A stretch of DNA of 5,638 nucleotides, taken from contig RFIY01000385.1 in NCBI GenBank assembly GCA_003695505.1, positions 1-5,638 of the forward strand. The letters are read 5' to 3'. The notes below the pieces were generated by a model. The model searched no databases. It worked only from the letters and a program-made list of their open reading frames with translations, and was not told where the DNA came from. Shown here one piece after another: positions 1 through 4,586 of the stretch (positions are counted from its first letter, which is position 1; each line of letters begins with the position of its first letter). Origin of the DNA: J088 sp003695505 [NCBI: Candidatus Dadabacteria bacterium] (GTDB taxonomy: Bacteria; J088). The translations under genes and the position numbers were made by a program.

Positions 1-13
1 GAACGCCCGGGAA

Positions 14-30
14 CCCCGCCGCAGGCGGGG
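14..30. repeat. Short GC hairpin
   Basis: A perfect 7-bp inverted repeat, CCCCGCC (14-20) and GGCGGGG (24-30), encloses the 3-nt loop GCA. There is no T-run on either side, so a classical intrinsic terminator is not supported. It could be the end of a REP-like unit or the stem of an upstream transcript's 3' end. Confidence 0.5.
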
Positions 31-59
31 CGGCCCAGCCCGCGGCCCCAGCGCGTTTT

Positions 60-89
60 GGTGCCTTTTGCGCAAGACCAAAAGGCACC
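60..89. repeat. 11-bp perfect stem-loop with A/T block
   Basis: GGTGCCTTTTG (60-70) pairs perfectly with CAAAAGGCACC (79-89) around an 8-nt loop. An overlapping alternative stem also exists, TTTTGGT (56-62) with ACCAAAA (77-83), so the sequence can form two mutually exclusive hairpins. No U-tract follows on either strand. The stem sits just before the first mosaic repeat copy, and I read it as part of the intergenic repeat cluster, although a 3'-end stabilising role for an upstream gene is possible. Confidence 0.55.
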
Positions 90-106
90 CGGCCGGCCGG
101 AGGCCG

Positions 107-190
107 GACGGAACCCCAACGAGACCAACGCTCGCCGCGCAGCGGCACAACAACGGTCGTCATCCCGGCCCCGAGCCGGGATCCAGCCAC
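107..190. repeat. Mosaic REP-like repeat, copy 1
   Basis: This is the better preserved of two diverged direct copies (the other is at 422-500). Shared blocks, in order, are GACGGAACCC, a CCAACGCTCGCCGC segment, AGCGGCAC, CATCCCGGC and CCAGCCAC. The copy contains two hairpins. One is GCCGC (134-138) with GCGGC (142-146). The other is a perfect 8-bp stem, ATCCCGGC (162-169) with GCCGGGAT (175-182), around the loop CCCGA. The second resembles dispersed REP-type palindromes with a CATCCCGG...CCGGGATCCA layout seen in many proteobacterial intergenic regions; that resemblance is from memory. Confidence 0.6.
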
Positions 191-245
191 CGACGGCTGC
201 TCGCATTGGTACCGAACACAACCGACGCACCAGGCCGCGCAGTGT

Positions 246-289
246 ATGGACCCCGGATATCCGCCTGCGGCGGATTCCGGGGCGACGGG
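246..289 (+). repeat. Inverted-repeat hairpin arm A of BIME-like element
   Basis: CCCCGGA (251-257), a bulged T (258) and ATCCGCC (259-265) pair with GGCGGAT (269-275) and TCCGGGG (276-282) around a TGC loop. This gives a 14-bp stem with one bulge. The flanks ATGG on the left and CGACGG on the right reappear in opposite orientation around the hairpin at 378-398, so the two form a head-to-head pair of the same repeat family. Confidence 0.6.
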
Positions 290-296
290 AGTGGGA

Positions 297-310
297 GGAT
301 TGCGGAATCC
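297..310. repeat. Small hairpin in the core between the two arms
   Basis: GGATT (297-301) pairs with AATCC (306-310) around GCGG. It is followed by GGAGTGACAATGCGG, a string typical of dispersed intergenic repeats rather than of genes. The stem is short, and it is listed only because it lies inside the inverted-repeat element. Confidence 0.35.
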
Positions 311-370
311 GGAGTGACAATGCGGCCTGGCCTTCACCGGCATAAGGGGTCAGGTCTTGAATCTTGCATT

Positions 371-402
371 CTCCGTCGCCCCGGACCTGATCCGGGGCCC
401 AT
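371..402 (-). repeat. Inverted-repeat hairpin arm B of BIME-like element
   Basis: GCCCCGGA (378-385) pairs perfectly with TCCGGGGC (391-398) around the loop CCTGA. Read on the minus strand, the segment gives ATGG-GCCCCGGA...TCCGGGGCGACGGAG, matching arm A at 246-289 except that arm A carries a longer inserted inner stem. The loop is complementary to TCAGGTC at 350-356, which offers an alternative pairing within the element. Confidence 0.6.
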
Positions 403-421
403 CTGAGTCGGCCGAAAACCT

Positions 422-500
422 GACGGAACCCAACCACCACCAACGCTCGCCGCAAAGCGGCACCGTAAACCGCCATCCCGGCACGGCGCCGAACCAGCCA
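422..500. repeat. Mosaic REP-like repeat, copy 2 (decayed)
   Basis: This is the second, diverged direct copy of the unit at 107-190, with the same order of blocks. The inner hairpin is kept: GCCGC (449-453) with GCGGC (457-461), where only the AAA loop differs from GCA. The main 8-bp stem of copy 1 is degraded here, keeping CATCCCGGC on the left but only about four pairs (CGGC 479-482 with GCCG 488-491). The copy ends 37 bases before the hydrolase start codon. Confidence 0.55.
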
Positions 501-501
501 C

Positions 502-530
502 ATGACCATAAACTGAGTAAGTGCTAACAT
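502..530 (+). promoter_or_regulatory. Weak candidate promoter of the hydrolase-oxidoreductase pair
   Basis: A -35-like ATGACC (502-507, four of six matches to TTGACA) and a -10-like TAACAT (525-530, four of six to TATAAT) are separated by 17 bases, inside the only AT-richer patch before the gene. If used, transcription would begin at about 537-538, on or next to the ATG, giving a nearly leaderless mRNA. That would fit the lack of a Shine-Dalgarno sequence. Two four-of-six boxes occur often by chance, so this is tentative. Confidence 0.25.
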
Positions 531-537
531 AATCGCC

Positions 538-1476
538 ATGAACGACCGCGGCCACTCGCTGACCTTGCCCGAACGCGTCGTCTTTGGCGTCGCCAACCTC
601 GAACGGGGTGTCGTTCCGGCACTGGCCTGGGGCGTCAACGAGATTCTGCCACGTCTGATGCACCTGGCCGCCGACGAGCGCTTCCAGGTCTTGCGCGGCA
701 TTCCGTACAAACTGGCCGACGAGCAGCCGATCAGGCTCGACGTGATCCGCCCGGCCGGACCCGGGCCGTTTCCGGTCGTCGTCGGCATCCACGGCGGCGC
801 CTGGATGATCGGCCGCAAGGAGAACCTGCGCCACGCGGGGACCTGGTTCGCGAAGCACGGCTTTCTGACCGTCCTGATCAATTACCGCCTTGCGCCCGCG
901 CATCGCTGGCCTGCTCAGGCCGAGGACGTCCGCGATGCGCTGATCTGGGTACGCCGCAACGCCGAGGCCTTCGGCGGCCGGCCCGACCGGATCGGTGTGT
1001 TCGGCGACAGCGCCGGCGGCCACCTGAGCGCCTGGGGCGCGGCGGTCACCGCCCGTGCCGAGGATCCTGAGCTGCCCACCATCGCCGCGGCCGCGCACTG
1101 GTATGGCGTATTTGATTTCGAGAAGTTCTCGCGAGTCCCCTGGCATCGAACACCGCAGATCCTCGAAGCGCTGTTTGGTGATGATCGATCCCGCTGGCGT
1201 GAGGCCAGTCCGCGCTACCATCTCGACGACCCCGGCCGACCGCTGCCGCCGACAATGCTGTTTGCCGCCGGCGGTGACCCGCTCTGGTCGCAGTCGCTGA
1301 TGTACGCACGCGAACTGCGACAGCGCGGCGTCGAGGTCGAGCTGAAGAAATACAAGCGTAACATCCACGGCTTTCTGAATCTGCCGATGTCGCCCGAATG
1401 CCGGGCATCACTCAAACACAGCGCACGCTGGTTCGACCGCTGGCTGCGCGACGACCAGGGCGCACAGGCGGCCTGA
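538..1476 (+). CDS. Alpha/beta-hydrolase, HSL/BD-FAE-like esterase
   Basis: A 312-residue soluble serine hydrolase of the alpha/beta-hydrolase fold, probably a carboxylesterase on small ester substrates. The oxyanion-hole motif HGGAW lies at residues 85-89 in the usual place after a beta strand (PVVVGI). The nucleophile elbow is GDSAGG at 156-161, making Ser158 the nucleophile. The acid is probably Asp247 in AAGGDPLW, and the base is His277 in NIHGFLNLP. The complete triad, spacing and length fit the hormone-sensitive-lipase/BD-FAE/kynurenine-formamidase-like group. No signal peptide is visible, so it is likely cytoplasmic. The ATG is the first start codon after an in-frame TGA at 514-516, so the start is well fixed although there is no clear Shine-Dalgarno sequence. 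The next gene starts 2 nt after the stop, suggesting co-transcription. The true substrate cannot be read from sequence. Confidence 0.9.
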   Translation: MNDRGHSLTLPERVVFGVANLERGVVPALAWGVNEILPRLMHLAADERFQVLRGIPYKLADEQPIRLDVIRPAGPGPFPVVVGIHGGAWMIGRKENLRHAGTWFAKHGFLTVLINYRLAPAHRWPAQAEDVRDALIWVRRNAEAFGGRPDRIGVFGDSAGGHLSAWGAAVTARAEDPELPTIAAAAHWYGVFDFEKFSRVPWHRTPQILEALFGDDRSRWREASPRYHLDDPGRPLPPTMLFAAGGDPLWSQSLMYARELRQRGVEVELKKYKRNIHGFLNLPMSPECRASLKHSARWFDRWLRDDQGAQAA

Positions 1477-1478
1477 CC

Positions 1479-2417
1479 ATGCGCATCGGCATCGCGCTGC
1501 CACAGGTCGGGTCCGGCATCGGCCGCAACGAAGTACTGACTGCGGCCCGCGCGGCAGAGGCCGCCGCTTTCGACAGCGTCTGGGTCGTCGACCGCATCTG
1601 CTACCCCGAACAGCCGCGCGCGCCCTACCCCGCGTCGCCGGACGGACGCCTGCCCGAGTCCTGTACACGCGTACTCGACCCGCTCAGCCTGCTCACCTTT
1701 GCCGCTGCGGCGACCGAACGCATCCGGCTCGGCACGAGCGTGCTGGTGCTGCCGTGGTATCCACCGCTGTTGCTTGCCCGGCAACTGGCGACGATCGACC
1801 AGCTTTCCGGAGGACGTCTCGCGCTCGGTTTCGGTACCGGCTGGTCCCCCGATGAATACGAAGCAGTCGGTGTGCCGTTCCGTGAACGGGGCCGGCGCGC
1901 CGATGCGGCACAGGCTTTTCTGGAAGCGTGGTTTGCCGGGGACTCCTTTTCATGGGACGACGAGTTCTGGACCGTCGCGCCCGTGCGGAACGAGCTGCGC
2001 CCGCATCAGCAGCCACGTCCACCGATCTACTGGGCCGCCTTCGCGCCGCGAACGCTCGACCGCGTTGCACGTCTCGGCGACGGCTGGATGCCCGCCGGAC
2101 TGCCCGCCGCGGTGACAAAGACCATTTTTGCGCAGATTCGTGAGCGTGCCGCGAACTATGGACGCGACCCGGAAGCACTGGAACTGGTCATCCGCGCCAA
2201 CGTGCTGCCGACACGCAGGCCCGTGGACAAACCGGGGCGCATGCCCTTTGTCGGCAGTCACGAACAGATCGCCGAGGATCTGCAGGCGTTCGCGGATATC
2301 GGCACCGATGAGCTGATCCTCGAAAGTCACGGGTTCTTCGCCGGCGGAAAGGACGTCGCCACGGCGATCGAAGCGCTTGCGGAACTATGCCGTTCGACCG
2401 GTCTGTCCGCCCGATAA
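1479..2417 (+). CDS. LLM-class (luciferase-like) oxidoreductase
   Basis: A 312-residue protein of the bacterial luciferase-like monooxygenase superfamily, a TIM-barrel enzyme using FMN or coenzyme F420. The N-terminus MRIGIALPQVG is the typical first strand. It is followed by a helix, then FDSVWVVDRI with an inserted loop rich in Pro and Tyr (residues about 45-60), as in the TIGR03619/Rv2161c-like F420 group. The family core motif SGGRLALGFGTGW is at 110-122, and PPIYWAAF (from 181) leads into ARLGDGWMP, the characteristic C-terminal barrel segment. The frame is open further upstream to an ATG at 1398, but that would overlap the hydrolase by 79 bases. The ATG at 1479 sits just after the hydrolase stop with an AGGCGG-like ribosome site and gives the family N-terminus. 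Cofactor choice and substrate are unknown. Co-expression with the esterase suggests a shared small-molecule pathway, which is inference. Confidence 0.88.
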   Translation: MRIGIALPQVGSGIGRNEVLTAARAAEAAAFDSVWVVDRICYPEQPRAPYPASPDGRLPESCTRVLDPLSLLTFAAAATERIRLGTSVLVLPWYPPLLLARQLATIDQLSGGRLALGFGTGWSPDEYEAVGVPFRERGRRADAAQAFLEAWFAGDSFSWDDEFWTVAPVRNELRPHQQPRPPIYWAAFAPRTLDRVARLGDGWMPAGLPAAVTKTIFAQIRERAANYGRDPEALELVIRANVLPTRRPVDKPGRMPFVGSHEQIAEDLQAFADIGTDELILESHGFFAGGKDVATAIEALAELCRSTGLSAR

Positions 2418-2429
2418 ATTCGGGATTTT
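2410..2429 (+). terminator. Short terminator-like hairpin at the end of the LLM gene
   Basis: CCCGA (2410-2414) pairs with TCGGG (2420-2424) around TAAAT, followed by ATTTT (2425-2429). The hairpin contains the TAA stop codon of the oxidoreductase gene. The 5-bp stem and short T-run make it a weak intrinsic terminator at best. Its position between a finished gene and a new promoter is what makes it plausible. Confidence 0.35.
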
Positions 2430-2441
2430 CGCTTGCATCGC

Positions 2442-2450
2442 TGGTATACT
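2442..2450 (+). promoter_or_regulatory. Extended -10 promoter for the argD operon
   Basis: TGGTATACT is a TGn extended -10 followed by TATACT (five of six to TATAAT) and is the strongest promoter-like element in the window. No good -35 lies 16-18 bases upstream; GATTTT at 2424-2429 is the nearest poor match with a 15-base spacer. Lack of a -35 is usual for extended -10 promoters. Predicted initiation is near 2457, leaving a leader of about 37 nt before the argD ATG. TGCATC occurs on both sides (2434-2439 and 2454-2459), exactly 20 bp apart. Confidence 0.6.
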
Positions 2451-2493
2451 CAGTGCATCAGCAATTACAGGCAACCCGGATCCCAGCCGACGC

Positions 2494-3681
2494 ATGACCG
2501 ACAGCACCGCCGATACACTGGCCCAGCGGGGCCAGCGGGTACTGATTTCCAATTACCGCCGTTTTCCCGTCGCGTTTTCACACGGTGAAGGCAGCCGTCT
2601 GTTCGCGACAGATGGACGCGACTACATCGATTTTTGCGCTGGCATCGCGGTCAACAGCCTCGGCCACGCACACCCGGCCCTCGTCCGGGCACTGCGCGAG
2701 CAGGCCGGACGCCTGTTGCATGTCTCCAACCTCTACGAAATTCCCGAGCAGATCGCGATCGCCGAGGCGCTGGCCGAACGAACCGGCTTCGACCGCTTCC
2801 TGTTCGTCAACAGCGGTGCCGAGGCCAACGAAGCGATGATCAAATTCGCACGAAGCTGGGGAGCGCCGCAAGGACGCTATCGGATCGTCGTCGCCCACGG
2901 GGGCTTTCACGGGCGGACACTGGGCGCGCTGAGCGCGACGGCCCAGCCAGCGCTGCACGACGGCTTTGCTCCGATGCTCGAGGGGTTCGACGCGGTGCCG
3001 TTCGGGGATGCGGACGCAGCAGCCGCGGCGATCGGGCCGGAGACCGCGGCGATCCTCGTCGAACCGCTACAGGCCGAAGGCGGTGCGGTGATGCCGCCGG
3101 ACGACTACCTGCCGCGCCTGCGCGAGATTTGCGACGAGCATGGCATCCTGCTGCTGATCGACGAAGTCCAGACCGGTATTGGTCGTTGCGGTGAAATGCT
3201 CGGGCAGCAGTGCTGGAACGTCCAGGCCGACGCGATTTCACTGGCCAAGGGACTGGGCGGCGGCGTGCCGATCGGCGCGCTTGGCGTCCGGGAACGGTAC
3301 GGGGACGTGCTCGGTCCCGGTTCGCACGGCTCGACGTTTGGCGGCAACCCGCTCGCCTGCATCGCGGCGCAGACGGTCATCGCTACGGTGGACGACGCCT
3401 TGCTGGCACGCATCCGCGATCTGGGTGAGCGGCTGCGCGCACGCCTCGACGCGCTGACCGGACCCGCGCTGTCCAACGTTCGCGGTCGCGGACTGTTCGT
3501 CGCCTTCGATACACCCGACGCGGGCGCGCTGGTCCAGGCTGCACTCGCTGAAGGTCTGCTCGTCGTCGGCGCAAAACAGAACGCCGTCCGGATCCTGCCA
3601 CCGCTGGTACTGACCGATGATGAATGTGAAGAAGGACTGCGGCGCCTGGAACGCGCCGTGGCACGACTGGTGACGACATGA
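2494..3681 (+). CDS. argD: Acetylornithine aminotransferase
   Basis: A 395-residue class-III PLP-dependent aminotransferase, normal length for ArgD. In the cytoplasm it interconverts N-acetylglutamate semialdehyde plus glutamate with N-acetylornithine plus 2-oxoglutarate; many ArgD proteins also serve as succinyldiaminopimelate aminotransferase. Diagnostic segments are LHVSNLYEIPEQ, NSGAEAN at 106-112 (cofactor phosphate binding), FHGRTLGALSAT, the Asp of LLIDEVQTGIGR at 223 (pairs with the pyridine nitrogen), Lys252 in SLAKGLGGG (Schiff base) and HGSTFGGNPLA. EPLQAEGG at 190-197 has Ala where family members usually have Gly. The chosen ATG gives the standard N-terminus. A start at 2377 would run through the promoter and the previous gene's end. 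No good Shine-Dalgarno sequence is visible. argF follows with an ATGA overlap, which supports ArgD over the related GABA and ornithine aminotransferases. Confidence 0.93.
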   Translation: MTDSTADTLAQRGQRVLISNYRRFPVAFSHGEGSRLFATDGRDYIDFCAGIAVNSLGHAHPALVRALREQAGRLLHVSNLYEIPEQIAIAEALAERTGFDRFLFVNSGAEANEAMIKFARSWGAPQGRYRIVVAHGGFHGRTLGALSATAQPALHDGFAPMLEGFDAVPFGDADAAAAAIGPETAAILVEPLQAEGGAVMPPDDYLPRLREICDEHGILLLIDEVQTGIGRCGEMLGQQCWNVQADAISLAKGLGGGVPIGALGVRERYGDVLGPGSHGSTFGGNPLACIAAQTVIATVDDALLARIRDLGERLRARLDALTGPALSNVRGRGLFVAFDTPDAGALVQAALAEGLLVVGAKQNAVRILPPLVLTDDECEEGLRRLERAVARLVTT

Positions 3682-4586
3682 CGACACGACTCCGCCATCT
3701 GACTCGCTTGCTCGATCTCGAGCGCGCCGAACTTGCCGCGCTGATCGAACGTGCCGACGCCCTGCGTCAGGGCGCGGAACCGCGCCGCTTCCCGGACAAG
3801 ATCCTTGGCCTGGTGTTCGAAAAGCCGAGTACGCGCACCCGCATCAGTTTCGAGGCGGCGGCGTTCCGGCTGGGTGCCGGCAGCGTATTCATGACCCAGC
3901 GCGACAGTCAGTTGCAGCGCGGCGAGCCCGTGCGCGACACGGCGCGCGTGCTTGGGCGGTATCTGGATGCACTGGCACTGCGTACATTCGCGCAGGAAAC
4001 GATCGAAGAGAGCGCACGCTACGCCGGCGTCCCGGTCATCAACGCGCTCAGCGATCGCTACCATCCCTGCCAGACGATCGCCGACCTGCTGACGCTGCAG
4101 CAACACCTGGGCCGCTTCGAAGGATTGCGGCTGGTTTATCTTGGCGACGGCAACAACGTCTTTGCGTCGCTTGCCGAGGCGGCCGCGCTCGTCGACATCG
4201 ACCTGGTGTTTTGTGGGCCCGAGGGGTACGATCCCGATCCGGACCTCGTCGCGGAGGTGCGTGAACTGGGGGGACGCGTCACGACGATTCGCGACCCGGA
4301 ACAGGCCGTCGCCGGGGCGGATGTCCTGTACACCGACGTCTGGACGAGTATGGGGCAGGAAGAGGAGTCCGAACGGCGGCGCCGCGATCTGGCCAGCTAC
4401 CAGATCAACCGCGATCTTCTTTCGGTCGCGGGTGACGCCCTCGTTTTGCACTGCCTGCCGGCCCACCGCGGCGAAGAGATCACAGACGACGTGATCGAGG
4501 GGGCGCAGAGCCGCGTATTCGATCAGGCTGAGAATCGGATGTGGGCGCAAATGGCGGTGTTGGAGGCTATCTGGTCGCGCGAATGA
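3678..4586 (+). CDS. argF: Ornithine carbamoyltransferase
   Basis: A 302-residue cytoplasmic enzyme, typically trimeric, that makes citrulline from ornithine and carbamoyl phosphate. The carbamoyl-phosphate motif STRTR is at 51-55 (FEKPSTRTRISFE) and HPCQ at 129-132. The ornithine-binding parts are GDGNNV at 156-161 and DVWTSMG at 220-226 (the SMG loop). HCLPAHRGEE starts at His258 with the family cysteine at 259, and Arg287 in ENRMWAQ completes the set. The SMG loop and HCLP argue for ornithine over acetyl- or succinyl-ornithine as substrate, and for OTCase over aspartate carbamoyltransferase. One small oddity is QLQRGEP near residue 80, where related sequences usually read QLGRGEP. The ATG overlaps the argD stop as ATGA without its own ribosome site, indicating translational coupling. 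The third gene starts the same way at its end. The anabolic role is inferred from the argD linkage. Confidence 0.95.
   Translation: MTTRLRHLTRLLDLERAELAALIERADALRQGAEPRRFPDKILGLVFEKPSTRTRISFEAAAFRLGAGSVFMTQRDSQLQRGEPVRDTARVLGRYLDALALRTFAQETIEESARYAGVPVINALSDRYHPCQTIADLLTLQQHLGRFEGLRLVYLGDGNNVFASLAEAAALVDIDLVFCGPEGYDPDPDLVAEVRELGGRVTTIRDPEQAVAGADVLYTDVWTSMGQEEESERRRRDLASYQINRDLLSVAGDALVLHCLPAHRGEEITDDVIEGAQSRVFDQAENRMWAQMAVLEAIWSRE

Larger units (their letters stand above)
1..537. other. Gene-free, hairpin-repeat-rich intergenic region
   Basis: No reading frame here has recognisable protein character. Frames that stay open do so because the DNA is GC-rich and repetitive, and their translations are Arg/Pro-rich without any domain. 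What the stretch does hold is a series of palindromes and a duplicated mosaic unit, listed separately. Since the window begins at base 1 without an obvious stop codon or gene end, I cannot say what lies upstream or whether the first few dozen bases belong to the 3' end of another transcript. The last 35 or so bases before the hydrolase gene are more AT-rich and may carry its promoter. Confidence 0.75.

Noticed and set aside
60-89. Stem-loop as an intrinsic terminator
   Set aside because: The stem is perfect, but neither strand has a T-run directly after it, so it stays listed as a repeat only.
58-406. Two overlapping + strand open frames in the upstream intergenic region
   Set aside because: They translate palindromic repeat DNA into Arg/Pro-rich sequence without domain features, overlap each other in different frames and have no ribosome site.
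334-1368. 344-codon minus-strand frame opposite the hydrolase
   Set aside because: It is an antisense shadow of a high-GC gene. The + strand frame has a full catalytic triad and family motifs, while the antisense product has no recognisable domain.
1398-1478. Upstream start for the oxidoreductase
   Set aside because: It would overlap the hydrolase heavily and add 27 Arg/Thr-rich residues before the canonical MRIGIALPQ strand.
2400-2460. ArgR operator upstream of argD
   Set aside because: I looked for an AT-rich ARG-box palindrome and for the pseudomonad TGTCGC-type half-site. Only loose partial matches such as TGTCCG at 2404-2409 appear, which is not enough.
2377-2493. Upstream start for argD
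   Set aside because: It would overlap the oxidoreductase end, and the extended -10 element would lie inside the coding sequence. The added 39 residues are not part of normal ArgD.
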